Positions 24,572 through 33,303 are shown, counted from the stretch's first letter. The stretch: 64,000 nt of DNA from Streptomyces yatensis (GCF_018069625.1 NZ_CP072941.1:7006001-7070000); one strand, 5' to 3'. The notes: generated by a model from the letters alone, not told the origin. Numbers and translations: made by a program.

Positions 24572-24743
24572 GTGGTCCGCGTGGTTGTTGGCGCCGCGTG
24601 CCGGGTGTGTGCCGGTGGTCCGCGTGGTTGTTGGCGCCGCGTGCTGGGTGGGGCGTCGTGGTCCGCGTGGTCGTTGGCGCCGCGTGCCGGGTGGGGCGTC
24701 GTGGGCCGCCTGGTCGTGGCCTCACCCGACCGGCTGAGGTCGT
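24572..24743. repeat. Four 43-bp tandem repeats in the 0.8-kb gap before the sigma factor
   Basis: Near-copies start at 24572, 24615, 24658 and 24701 (core GTGGTCCGCGTGGT(T/C)GTTGGCGCCGC); decayed copies continue towards 25000 with repeated GACCGGCTGAG and CGGCTGGGTGCCG motifs. The 43-bp period is not a multiple of three, so long open frames over it do not keep one repeated protein sequence. I see no supported gene between 24336 and 25132. Confidence 0.7.
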
Positions 24744-25131
24744 GGTCTGCCTGGTCGGGGGCCGCCCTCGACCGGTTGACCGACCTCGTACGTCTAGTCG
24801 TTCGCCCTGCCCGACCGGCTGAGGGGCGTCGTCTGCCGGGTGGTTGACCTGCTGCACCGGCCGTGCGCCTTCGTCTGCCTGGCCGGTGGCCCCGCGCGGC
24901 CGGGCCGGGCGCCGTGGGCCGCCTGGTCGTTGGCGCCGCTCCGCCGGCTGGGTGCCGTCGTCCGCCTGGCCGGTGGCCTCGTACGGCCGGCTGAGCGCCC
25001 CCCGCCCCACCTGGCCGGACACCCCGCCCCAGGGTGCAGCCACCTCGCCGCCCAAACTTTCCTCTCCCCGGGTGTAAGAAAGCGCGGCGCTCGACCACTG
25101 CATGGTGAGTGAGCCGAGATGAGGAGACGGC

Positions 25132-25767
25132 GTGACCGACGCCCAACGCTTTCGGGACCTTTACGAGGAGTGCCACCCCCGTGTGCTGGCCTACGCGGCC
25201 AGCCTGGTGGGTCGGCAGGTCGGTGAGGACATCACCAGCGAGACCTTCACGGTGGCCTGGCGGCGGATGCGGGACATCCCCACGCCGCCGCTGCCGTGGC
25301 TGCTCGGCGTGGCCCGCAATCTGACCCGCGAGCTGCGGCGCCGCGACGGCAGGCAGTACGACCTGGCCGCTCAGGAGGCCCAGCGCATCATCACCTCCGG
25401 CGACCGGGTCGAGGACGTGGCCGCGGGGGTGACCGAGCGCGCGGTGGCGCTGCAGGCGCTGGCGGGGTTGTCCGCCGCCGACCGCGAGCTGCTGACGCTG
25501 GTCGCCTGGCACGGGCTCGGCCCGAGACAGGCCGCGCGCGTCCTCGGCTGTTCCGGCGCCACGTTCGCGGTGCGGCTGCACCGGGCCAGACGGCGGCTGG
25601 AACGGGCCGTGGACGCGCTCGGACCCTCCCCCGAAATCGAACCCGGCCCCGGGCCTGGCCCCGCCCCTGGCCCTGACTCCAGCCCCGGTCCCGGTCCCGG
25701 CCCCGCCCCCGGCCGTGACCCTCGCCCTCGCGCCCCGCGCGCGAACGTGACAGTGAAGGAGACCTGA
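25132..25767 (+). CDS. ECF-like RNA polymerase sigma factor
   Basis: 211 residues. Region 2 begins with FRDLYEECHPRVLAYAASLV and contains DITSETFTVAWRRM; region 4 has LSAADRELLTLVAWHGLGPR and the helix-turn-helix ARVLGCSGATFAVRLHRARRRL. The C-terminus is an unusual Pro-Gly run (repeats of PGPGPGPAPG, about residues 165-196) that resembles an in-frame repeat expansion. GTG 25132 follows GAGGAGACGGC. The next gene starts two bases later and is the expected partner type. Confidence 0.88.
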   Translation: MTDAQRFRDLYEECHPRVLAYAASLVGRQVGEDITSETFTVAWRRMRDIPTPPLPWLLGVARNLTRELRRRDGRQYDLAAQEAQRIITSGDRVEDVAAGVTERAVALQALAGLSAADRELLTLVAWHGLGPRQAARVLGCSGATFAVRLHRARRRLERAVDALGPSPEIEPGPGPGPAPGPDSSPGPGPGPAPGRDPRPRAPRANVTVKET

Positions 25768-25768
25768 G

Positions 25769-26965
25769 ATGGCACGCAAGCGGCACGATGTGATGAAGAC
25801 CCTGGCGGACGCGCGGCCCCCGGAGCTCGATCCGGACCACCTCGCCGGTTCCGCCCGCGCCCGCCGCGACCTGGAGACCATCCTGGCCGGCAGGGCCGAG
25901 GCGCCGGAACTCCGCCGGTCCCCGCGGATGTTCACCTGGCGCTGGGCACTGCCCGTCGCGGCGACCGCGGCCGCCGCCGGGGTGCTGGTCGCCACCCTGC
26001 CGCAGGGCGGCTCGGGCGCCGAGGGCTCCCGGACGTCCGCCGGCCCCGGCCCCACGGCGGACGGCGCCCGGCACATCCCCGCCGACGGCCGTCTGGCGCT
26101 GCAACACGTCGCCGACCGGCTGGACCGGACAGCGGCGGACGAGGGCACCTATTGGCAGGTGAGCACGCGGTCGGGCTGGATCGGCGTCGTCGACGCGTCC
26201 GGGGAGACCTTCGCGGTGTCCTCCTCGGAGAAGCAGCAGCAGTCCTTCGGGGTACGGCCCGGCACGGAAAGCCTCAACGTCATGGGGCTCGACGCCACCA
26301 CCGAGCCCCGCAGCGAGCGCGATGCGGCGCGCTGGCGGGCCGCCGGCTCGCCGAAGGACCTGACGCTCGCCGACACCGGACAGGGCGGCAGACTCGGTCT
26401 GCGGATCGAGACCGGGGCCGGAAAGCGGCCGACGGTGGACCGGATCAACTCGGGCGACCGGATCGCCGCCCTCGGCGCGCGCAATGTCACCTACCAGGAC
26501 CTGCGGAAACTCCCGGGCGACAGCGCGAAGTTGAAGCAGGTGCTGGCGGACCTGTACCGGGAGGACGGCGGGAGCGAGGTCCGCGGCCGCACCGAGTGGA
26601 TGTGGCGGCAGGCGGCCGGGCTGATCGGCCTGCCGGTGAAGGCCGAGGTACGGGCCGCCGCGTATCGCGTCATCGCGGGGCTGCCGGGCATTCGCGCGCT
26701 CGGCGAGGTGACCGATCCGCTGGGCCGCGAGGGCGTCGGCTTCGCCCTGCCGGCGTCCGACCGGCCCGGTTACGGGACCGGACGGTCCGAGCTGATCGTG
26801 GACCCGGCGACCGGGGCCCTGCTGTCCGAGCAGGAGGTGCTGACCGAGCCGGACGCGAAGGCCGCGAAGGCGGGGCTCACCTCGGGCACGGTGGTCAACT
26901 ACACCGCCACCGTCCAGTCGGAGTGGACCGACCGGCAGCTGAAGACCCCGGAAATCCCCGAATGA
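25769..26965 (+). CDS. CU044_5270 family membrane protein, sigma-factor partner
   Basis: 398 residues. A charged cytoplasmic N-terminus (KTLADARPPELDPDHLAGS) is followed by one transmembrane helix at about residues 52-72 and a large outer domain containing EGTYWQVSTRSG and a C-terminal AALLSEQEVLTEP. These proteins are regularly encoded directly after such sigma factors and are thought to act like anti-sigma or envelope-sensing partners; that role is inferred from genome context. It lies two bases after the sigma gene. Confidence 0.82.
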   Translation: MARKRHDVMKTLADARPPELDPDHLAGSARARRDLETILAGRAEAPELRRSPRMFTWRWALPVAATAAAAGVLVATLPQGGSGAEGSRTSAGPGPTADGARHIPADGRLALQHVADRLDRTAADEGTYWQVSTRSGWIGVVDASGETFAVSSSEKQQQSFGVRPGTESLNVMGLDATTEPRSERDAARWRAAGSPKDLTLADTGQGGRLGLRIETGAGKRPTVDRINSGDRIAALGARNVTYQDLRKLPGDSAKLKQVLADLYREDGGSEVRGRTEWMWRQAAGLIGLPVKAEVRAAAYRVIAGLPGIRALGEVTDPLGREGVGFALPASDRPGYGTGRSELIVDPATGALLSEQEVLTEPDAKAAKAGLTSGTVVNYTATVQSEWTDRQLKTPEIPE

Positions 26966-27043
26966 CCGGCCGGGGCGGGCTGTAAGAACGGCCGGGCGGC
27001 GGCCATTTCCTTCTGAGAGCCCCACCCGAGCAGAAGGAAGGTC

Positions 27044-28378
27044 ATGGACAGAACCACAGGACGGCCCGGAGCCCGCCGGATATGGCTGCGTAGCGCGGGA
27101 ACGGTGTGTGCGGTAGCACTCGGCACCCTCGGTACCTTCGGCACCCTCGCCGCCCCGGCGAACGCCGCCCCCGCGAATGCCGCGAACGGCGCCCCCGCGA
27201 ATGCCGCGAAGGCCGCCCCCGCGAATGCCGCGAAGGCCGCCCCCGCGAATGCCGCGAACGCCGCGATCGGCGGCACGTCCGGCCCGGCGGCCCGCGCCGC
27301 CACCCCGTGGACGCTGCGGACGCCGCTGAGCGAGACCGTCTCCACGGAGTTCTGGGACGTCGCCGCGACCGGCGCCAAGGACGCCTGGGCGGTGGGCCGG
27401 AAGACCGATGGCGCCGATGGGCCCGCCCCCGTGATCAAGCACTGGAACGGCACCACCTGGACGGACGTGCCCGCCGCCGGGACCGGAGACGAGCCCGGGC
27501 AGCTGGAGAAGGTCAGCGCCGCCGCACCCGACGACGTCTGGGCGGCCGGTGTCCAGTCCGGCGAGACCACCTCACCGGTCGTGGTGCGGCACTGGGACGG
27601 CGAGAAGTGGGCCGACACCGCCCACGCCGCGCCCCCGGAGGGGTGGATGAGCTTCGTCGGCGACATCGCCGCGTTCGGCGAGAAGTCGGCCTGGCTGACG
27701 AGCTTCGACTGGGACCAGAACAGCGGCGCTTCCACGTCCCGCCTGGAGCGCTGGACCGGCTCCGCGTGGCAGGAGGTGTCGCTCCCCGCCGCCCCCGGTG
27801 GCGGTGAGGTGCGGCCGTGGGACATCACCGGCACCGGCCCTGACGATGTGTGGATCACCGCCGAGGCGGTGACCGGCGATGTGTCCGACCCGCTGCTCTA
27901 CCACTGGAACGGCCGCGGCTGGACGGTCCGCGAGGTGCCGACCCCGGCCGAGCACCCGACCGGCTGGGTCGCCAACCACGCCGTGGCCACCGGCCGCGGT
28001 TCGGTCTACGTGGTCGGCAAGACCAACGACGCTGAGGCGCCCGAGGCCACCATGGCCAACCAGTGGACCGGCAGCCGCTGGCGGTCGCTGCCCGCACTGC
28101 CCGTCGACGAGGCCAACGCCGCGGGCGCGGACGGCGCCGGGCGCCTGTGGATCGCCGGCTGGTCCGCCGGCGGCCGCCACTCCGTACTGTCCCGCTGGAC
28201 GGGTACGAAATGGGCGACGGAGGCGCTGCCCGCCGACGTCACCGAGCACAGCGAGATGTCCACGGTGTCCGGCATCGCCGCGGTCCCCGGGACGAACGGG
28301 GTGTTCGCCGCGGGGACCGCGGGCTGCCAGAGCGACCCTGTGATGTGCGGGGTGGTGGTCTCCCGCGACGTGGGGTGA
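27044..28378 (+). CDS. Secreted protein with WD/Kelch-like tryptophan repeats
   Basis: 444 residues. A signal peptide (RRIWLRSAGTVCAVALGTLG...) is followed by an alanine-rich linker built of repeated APANAAKA units, then six or seven blocks with the pattern (H/R)WxGxxW preceded by a DVWA/DAWAVG-type strand, as in a beta-propeller. No catalytic residues can be assigned. AGAAGGAAGG lies before ATG 27044. It is 78 bases downstream of the sigma/partner pair, in the same direction, and may be one of its targets. Confidence 0.8.
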   Translation: MDRTTGRPGARRIWLRSAGTVCAVALGTLGTFGTLAAPANAAPANAANGAPANAAKAAPANAAKAAPANAANAAIGGTSGPAARAATPWTLRTPLSETVSTEFWDVAATGAKDAWAVGRKTDGADGPAPVIKHWNGTTWTDVPAAGTGDEPGQLEKVSAAAPDDVWAAGVQSGETTSPVVVRHWDGEKWADTAHAAPPEGWMSFVGDIAAFGEKSAWLTSFDWDQNSGASTSRLERWTGSAWQEVSLPAAPGGGEVRPWDITGTGPDDVWITAEAVTGDVSDPLLYHWNGRGWTVREVPTPAEHPTGWVANHAVATGRGSVYVVGKTNDAEAPEATMANQWTGSRWRSLPALPVDEANAAGADGAGRLWIAGWSAGGRHSVLSRWTGTKWATEALPADVTEHSEMSTVSGIAAVPGTNGVFAAGTAGCQSDPVMCGVVVSRDVG

Positions 28379-28387
28379 CGCTTTGCG

Positions 28388-28452
28388 GGGCGTGCGGTGG
28401 TCCCTCACAGGGCGTGCGCTGATCGCTCACGGGACGTGCGCCGACTCCCTCG
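28388..28452. repeat. Three degenerate 21-bp repeats after the secreted-protein gene
   Basis: Units of about 21 bases with the shared start GGG(C/A)CGTGCG and the shared end (C)TC lie between the convergent ends of the secreted-protein gene and nirD. They are degenerate but clear in register. Confidence 0.45.
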
Positions 28453-28472
28453 GGCGACGGCGCCGACTCCCG

Positions 28473-28844
28473 CTACGCGGCGCGCGCCGCCGCTTCCCGC
28501 GTCCGCGTGACATACGCCTGGACGGCGACCCCCTCGTCGTCCAGGCATCGCCCCGTTTCCAGGTCGAAGCGCTGCTTCAGCAGCGGGGAGGCGGCGAACG
28601 GCCGGCCGCCCGCCGAGCCCAGCAAGCCCCGGGAGAGGACGTACGCCCCGGTGAACGGGTCGCGGTTGGCGATCGCGTACGTGCGTCCCGACCGGTCCAG
28701 GAAGACCGCCACCTGGGTGCCGTCCGGCAGCAGGGCGGCCACGCCGCGTCCGGGGGTGAGGTCGGTCAGCTCGCAGACGGCGAACCACCGCTGGTCGACG
28801 AGGAGTTCCACGCGGACGGCGGTCCGCTCGGGTGCCATGGTCAT
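28473..28844 (-). CDS. nirD: Nitrite reductase (NADH) small subunit
   Basis: 123 residues of the NirD type, a Rieske-like fold in which the cluster-binding Cys/His pairs are absent. Typical are WFAVCELTDLTPGRGVAALL, the YAIANRDPFTGAYVLSRGL segment and SPLLKQRFDLETGRCL. The start overlaps the nirB stop by four bases. It works as accessory subunit of the cytoplasmic siroheme nitrite reductase that makes ammonium. Confidence 0.93.
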   Translation of the reverse strand: MTMAPERTAVRVELLVDQRWFAVCELTDLTPGRGVAALLPDGTQVAVFLDRSGRTYAIANRDPFTGAYVLSRGLLGSAGGRPFAASPLLKQRFDLETGRCLDDEGVAVQAYVTRTREAAARAA

Positions 28845-31543
28845 CGGCTGGCAGTCCCTTCGAGGGTACGGACGGGGAGAGTGGGGCCGGACAGGATGGT
28901 CAGGTCCGGCTTGACCTGGTCGCGTTCGGGGACGAACTTCACCGTCGGGTCCGGCGCGTCGGGTGCGTTGACGAAGGAGACGAAGCGCCGCAGCCGTTCC
29001 GGGTCGCCCAGGGTCTCGGCCCACTCGTCGCGGTAGCCGGTCACATGATCGGCCATCATCGCCTCCAGCTCGGCGCAGAGCCCCAGCGAGTCGTCGACCA
29101 CCACATCGCGCACATGGTCCAGGCCGCCCTCGATCCGCTCCAGCCAGGCCGAGGTGCGCTCCAGACGGTCCGCGGTGCGGATGTAGAACATCAGGAACCG
29201 GTCGATGAGCCGGATCAGCTCCTGATCGTCCAGGTCCTGGGCGAGCAGATCGGCGTGGCGCGGATCGGCTCCGCCATTGCCGCCCACGTACAGGTTCCAG
29301 CCGGTGGAGGTGGCGATCACGCCGAAGTCCTTGCCGCGCGCCTCGGCGCATTCGCGGGCACACCCCGAGACCGCCGACTTCAGTTTGTGCGGTGAGCGCA
29401 GCCCTCGGTAGCGCAGCTCCAGGTCGATGGCCATCCGGACCGAGTCCTGCACTCCGTAGCGGCACCAGGTCTGTCCCACGCACGACTTCACGGTGCGCAG
29501 CGCCTTGCCGTACGCGTGGCCCGACTCGAATCCGGCGTCCACCAGCCGTGCCCAGATCAGCGGGAGCTGGTCCACGCGGGCGCCGAAGAGGTCGATCCGC
29601 TGACCGCCGGTGATCTTCGTATAGAGCTCGAAGTCCCGGGCCACCTCGCCGATCACGATCAGCTTCTCCGGGGTGATCTCCCCGCCGGGGATCCGGGGCA
29701 CGATCGAATACGACCCGTTGCGCTGCAGATTGGCCAGGAAGTGGTCGTTGGTGTCCTGCAATGCGGCCTGCTCGCCGTCCAGGACGTAACCGCTCGCGCC
29801 CAGGGTCGGGGCCAGCGAGGCGATGATCGAGCCGACGGCGGGTTTGCACACCTCACAGCCGTCGCCCTGCCGGGCCTCGGCCCGGCCGTGGCTGTCCAGC
29901 AGCTGGGCGTAGGTGGTGATGCGCAGGGTGCGGACGATCTCGTACAGCTCGGCGCGGGTGTACGCGAAGCAGCCGCACAGCCCCTTGTCGACGCTGATGC
30001 CGCCCGCCTCCAGCTCGTCGTTGACGAGCGAGGTGAGCGCCTTGACGCAACTGCCGCAGCCGGTGCCCGCCTTGGTGCACTTCTTCACCTCCGGGACGGT
30101 GGTGCAGTGGTGGTCGGTGACGGCCGAACGGATCGCGCCCTTGGTGACGTTGTGGCAGTTGCAGACGACCGCCTCGTCCGGCAGCGCCGACGGCCCGAGG
30201 GCGGCGGGCGCGCCCAGCCCCGCCGGGAGCACGAGCTGTTCGGGGGCGACGGGCGGCACCGAGCCGGTGAGCGGGCGCAGCATGCCGTACGCGTCGGCGT
30301 CGCCGACCAGCACCCCACCGAGGAGGGCGCCGTCGGCGCCGACCACGAGCTTTTTGTAGACGCCCGTGCGGGAGTCGGAGTAGACGACGTCCAGGCAGCC
30401 GTCGGCGGTGCCGTGGGCGTCGCCGAAGCTGGCCACGTCGACGCCGAGGAGCTTCAGTTTGGTGGAGGTGTCGGCGCCCTTGAAGCGCTTGGTGGCTTGA
30501 GTGGTGGCTTGGGCGGTGGCTTGAGTGGTGGCCTGGGTGGTGGCTTGGGTGGTGATGGTGTCGGCCGCGACCTCGGCCATCTCATAGCCGGGCGCGACCA
30601 GCCCGTACACCCGGCCGTCGGCGGCCAGCGCGCATTCGCCGATCGCGTACACCGCCGGATCGCTGGTGCGGCACCGCTCGTCCACCACGATCCCGCCGCG
30701 CTCGCCGACCTCCAGACCGCAGTCGCGGGCCAGTTGGTCGCGGGGGCGGACGCCCGCCGAGAAGATGACGAGGTCGGTGTCGATGGACGAGCCGTCGGAC
30801 AGCGCCATGGAGATGACCGCGCCGTTGTCGTCCGCCGTGATCTCCTTGCCGCCGACGCCGGTGTGCACGATCAGGCCCATGTCCTCGACGGTGCGGCGCA
30901 GGGCCGCGCCACCGCCCTCGTCCACCTGGAGGGCCATCAGCCGCGGGTTGAACTCCACGATGTGCGTCGTCAGCCCGAGCCCCTTGAGCGCCCCCGCCGC
31001 CTCCAGGCCCAGCAGCCCTCCGCCGACGACGACGCCGGTGGTGCGGTGTTCGGCGTACTCCTCGATCGCGAGCAGATCCTCGACGGTGCGGTAGACGAAG
31101 CAGCCGTCGATGTCCTTGCCGGGCACGGGCGGGACGAACGGATATGAGCCGGTGGCCAGCACGAGCGTGTCGTACGCCACGGTCAGCCCGGAGCGGGCGG
31201 TCACGGTGCGGGCGGCGCGGTCGATGGACTCGGCCGGATCGCCGAGGTGCAGCTCGATGCCGTGCCGGGCCATGAAGCCGTCCTCGACGAGGGAGAGTTC
31301 GTCGGGGGTGCGGCCGGAGAAGTACGAGGTCAACTGGACGCGGTCGTAGGCGGGCCGGGGCTCCTCGCAGAACACGACGATGCGGGCGGGGGTCTCGGTG
31401 ACGTTCCGCTCGACGAGCGCTTCGAGGAACCGCTGGCCGACCATGCCGTGGCCGACCAGCACGATGGTGGGGGCGGCGGGGGTCTCGGTCTTCGGCGCGC
31501 TCGGCGTGGTCATCGGGGCGCTTGTCGTGATCGGTGCGCTCAT
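28841..31543 (-). CDS. nirB: Nitrite reductase (NADH) large subunit
   Basis: 900 residues. Order: FAD/NAD(P) domain (IVLVGHGMVGQRFLEAL; VVVGGGLLGLEAAG), BFD-like [2Fe-2S] segments (VVCNCHNVTKGAI; CGSCVKAL), ferredoxin-like half-domains, and the siroheme/[4Fe-4S] region with TWCRYGVQDSV and SGCARECAEARGKD. Around residues 329-350 there is a run of TTQAT repeats in an inter-domain loop, coming from a DNA microsatellite at 30484-30558. It overlaps nirD and starts two bases after the upstream oxidoreductase gene. Confidence 0.95.
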   Translation of the reverse strand: MSAPITTSAPMTTPSAPKTETPAAPTIVLVGHGMVGQRFLEALVERNVTETPARIVVFCEEPRPAYDRVQLTSYFSGRTPDELSLVEDGFMARHGIELHLGDPAESIDRAARTVTARSGLTVAYDTLVLATGSYPFVPPVPGKDIDGCFVYRTVEDLLAIEEYAEHRTTGVVVGGGLLGLEAAGALKGLGLTTHIVEFNPRLMALQVDEGGGAALRRTVEDMGLIVHTGVGGKEITADDNGAVISMALSDGSSIDTDLVIFSAGVRPRDQLARDCGLEVGERGGIVVDERCRTSDPAVYAIGECALAADGRVYGLVAPGYEMAEVAADTITTQATTQATTQATAQATTQATKRFKGADTSTKLKLLGVDVASFGDAHGTADGCLDVVYSDSRTGVYKKLVVGADGALLGGVLVGDADAYGMLRPLTGSVPPVAPEQLVLPAGLGAPAALGPSALPDEAVVCNCHNVTKGAIRSAVTDHHCTTVPEVKKCTKAGTGCGSCVKALTSLVNDELEAGGISVDKGLCGCFAYTRAELYEIVRTLRITTYAQLLDSHGRAEARQGDGCEVCKPAVGSIIASLAPTLGASGYVLDGEQAALQDTNDHFLANLQRNGSYSIVPRIPGGEITPEKLIVIGEVARDFELYTKITGGQRIDLFGARVDQLPLIWARLVDAGFESGHAYGKALRTVKSCVGQTWCRYGVQDSVRMAIDLELRYRGLRSPHKLKSAVSGCARECAEARGKDFGVIATSTGWNLYVGGNGGADPRHADLLAQDLDDQELIRLIDRFLMFYIRTADRLERTSAWLERIEGGLDHVRDVVVDDSLGLCAELEAMMADHVTGYRDEWAETLGDPERLRRFVSFVNAPDAPDPTVKFVPERDQVKPDLTILSGPTLPVRTLEGTASR

Positions 31544-31545
31544 CG

Positions 31546-33222
31546 TCAGGAGCCTCCATCGTTGGTCAGCAGGTGGAGCAGAGGGGTGGCCGGGAGCGGC
31601 TCGTCGCCCTCCCAGGCACGGGCGAGCGCGCCGACGGTGCCGAGATCGCCGAGAAGGATGCCGCCGAGGAGCCGGTCGCCGCGGACCACGACCTTGCGGT
31701 ACGTGTTGCGGGTGGCGTCGGTGAGGTGGATGACGTCGTCGCCGGGGGCGGGAGTGGGGGTGCCGAAGGCGGCGAGGTCGAGGGGGCCATCGGTGCCCGA
31801 AGCGCTCGCTCCGGCGGGGCCGGGCGCCGCGGTGAGGGTGAGGCGGGTGAGCGTACGGGTGCCCGTGTAGCGGGCTGGGGTGTCGGCGCCGGGTGCGGCC
31901 CGGTGGCCGGGTTGTGCCCACCCGTCCCTCCCCCAGCTACCGCTGGGAGGTGCCCCCTCCGCGGGACGATTGCCCACAACCTGGTCCCCAGGCGCGGGGC
32001 CGGGGGCGGAGCCCCGGGTGGGTTCGGGGGCGGAGTCCCGGTCGAGGTCAGGGGCGGAGCCCTGGTCGGCTTCGGGGGCGGAGCCCTGGCGGGGGTTGGG
32101 GGCGGAGCCCTGGCCGGGTTCGAGGGCGGAGCCCTGGCGGGGGTTGGGGGCGGAGCCCTGGCCGGGTTCGAGGGCGGAGCCCCGGTGGGGGTCTAGGGGG
32201 CGGAGCCCCCTTGGTTCGGGGAGGGGCGGGGTGGGGAATAGCAGCTGGGCCAGGACGTCGGCCTGCTCTTGGGCTGGGCCTGCCAGGCCGTACACGACGC
32301 CCGCGTGTTCCGCGCAGTCGCCGATCGCGAACACCCGCGGGTCACTCGTCCGCAGCTCGTCGTCGACGACGATGCCGCGCGCCACCTCCAGCCCCGCCGC
32401 CCGTGCCAGCCCTACCCGTGGCCGGACTCCGCACGCGAGCACGACCAGTTCGGCCTCCAGGGCGTATCCGTCGGCCAGTTCGACGGCGTGGACCGTCGGC
32501 ACCGGCTGCCCGTCGGTGCGCAGGCCCCGGGCCCGGCACTCGGTGTGGATCTCCACGCCCAGCGCCGCCATATGCCGTCGCAGCAGCCGTGACGCGCCCG
32601 GGTCCAGCTGGCGTTCCATCAGGTGCTCGCCCTGGTGCGCCAGGACCACCTGGGCACCGCGCCGGGCCAGTGCCCGGGCGGCGGAGACGCCGAGGAGTCC
32701 GCCGCCGATGACGACGGCCCGCGTCCCGGGCCGTACCGCCGCGCCGAGGGCCAGGCAGTCGTCCATGGTGCGGAAGGCGTGGACGCCGCCCGGGAGGGCA
32801 TGGAGGTCGTCGCGGCCGTCCGGTTCCAACAGGCCGCGCAGCGGCGGCAGCACCGGGTTGGAGCCGGTGGCCAGCACCAGCGCGTCGTACGGCACGCTAC
32901 GGCCGTCGTCGCACAGCACCTCCGCCGTGGGGCGGTCGACGCGGACCACCCGCACCCCGCTGAGCCGCCGCACCCCGGCCCCGGCCCCGCCGGCGGGGGT
33001 GGGCAGGGCGATGACCTCCGGGGCGTACCGCCCGGCGAGGACCTCGGCGAGCAGCACCCGGTTGTACGCCGGGTGCGGCTCCTCGCCGATGATCGTGACG
33101 TCGAGGGAGCCCTCGCCCGCACTGACGGCCAGCTGCTGCGCCAGCCTCGTGCCCGCCATCCCGCCGCCGACGATCACCACCCGCCGCCGCTGCCGCGGGC
33201 TCCGCTCGCTGTTCGACTCCAT
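31546..33222 (-). CDS. FAD-dependent oxidoreductase of nitrate/nitrite assimilation with in-frame repeat insertion
   Basis: 558 residues. Pyridine nucleotide-disulfide oxidoreductase with FAD motif VVIVGGGMAGTRLAQQL, NAD motif VVIGGGLLGVSAARAL and the flavin-end motif VFAIGDCAEH. A C-terminal piece (NTYRKVVVRGDRLLGGILLGD) matches the corresponding part of NirB. Between them, residues of about 328-431 are Pro/Gly/Ser repeats (PGQGSAPNPRQGSALE) that are simply the translation of a GC-rich intergenic repeat element inserted in frame. The likely role is electron transfer to the assimilatory nitrate or nitrite reductase. A GlnR box lies 24-61 bases before the start. Confidence 0.85.
   Translation of the reverse strand: MESNSERSPRQRRRVVIVGGGMAGTRLAQQLAVSAGEGSLDVTIIGEEPHPAYNRVLLAEVLAGRYAPEVIALPTPAGGAGAGVRRLSGVRVVRVDRPTAEVLCDDGRSVPYDALVLATGSNPVLPPLRGLLEPDGRDDLHALPGGVHAFRTMDDCLALGAAVRPGTRAVVIGGGLLGVSAARALARRGAQVVLAHQGEHLMERQLDPGASRLLRRHMAALGVEIHTECRARGLRTDGQPVPTVHAVELADGYALEAELVVLACGVRPRVGLARAAGLEVARGIVVDDELRTSDPRVFAIGDCAEHAGVVYGLAGPAQEQADVLAQLLFPTPPLPEPRGLRPLDPHRGSALEPGQGSAPNPRQGSALEPGQGSAPNPRQGSAPEADQGSAPDLDRDSAPEPTRGSAPGPAPGDQVVGNRPAEGAPPSGSWGRDGWAQPGHRAAPGADTPARYTGTRTLTRLTLTAAPGPAGASASGTDGPLDLAAFGTPTPAPGDDVIHLTDATRNTYRKVVVRGDRLLGGILLGDLGTVGALARAWEGDEPLPATPLLHLLTNDGGS
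31918..32243. repeat. GC-rich repeat element (copy C) inside a reading frame
   Basis: About 325 bases with the same modules as the intergenic element at 22943-23160: AGCTACCGCTGGGAGGTGCC at 31936, multiple GGGGGCGGAGCCCYGG hairpins in tandem, and the terminal GGGGAGGGGCGGGGTGGGGA at 32219-32238. It adds roughly 100 codons to the oxidoreductase without breaking the frame. Confidence 0.75.
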
Positions 33223-33245
33223 GCCAGGAAGCGTGCGGGGTGCCT

Positions 33246-33283
33246 GTTACCCGGCCGCATCCCCGCCGTTTCCCGGAGGCAAC
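33246..33283 (-). promoter_or_regulatory. Tandem GlnR box in front of the nitrite reductase operon
   Basis: Read on the minus strand: GTTGC-n6-GAAAC-n6-GATGC-n6-GTAAC, i.e. four half-sites at exact 11-base spacing. The Streptomyces GlnR consensus is gTnAC-n6-GaAAC-n6-gTnAC-n6-GaAAC. nirB is a known GlnR target in S. coelicolor. The position 24-61 bases before the first gene suits activation under nitrogen limitation. Confidence 0.75.
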
Positions 33284-33303
33284 GCTGCCCTCAGCGCACC
33301 GGC

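Noticed and set aside
24531..25103. 190-codon minus-strand frame upstream of the sigma factor
   Set aside because: It covers the degenerate 43-bp repeats, has no family features, and its start lies in the sigma gene leader.
24508..26148. Long minus-strand frame covering the 43-bp repeats and the sigma/CU044_5270 genes
   Set aside because: It is antisense to two well-supported genes and to non-coding repeats; composition is Arg/Gly/Pro noise.
31889..32711. Plus-strand frames over the inserted GC-rich element
   Set aside because: Antisense to the oxidoreductase; the apparent protein is repeat translation (GRSPG units).
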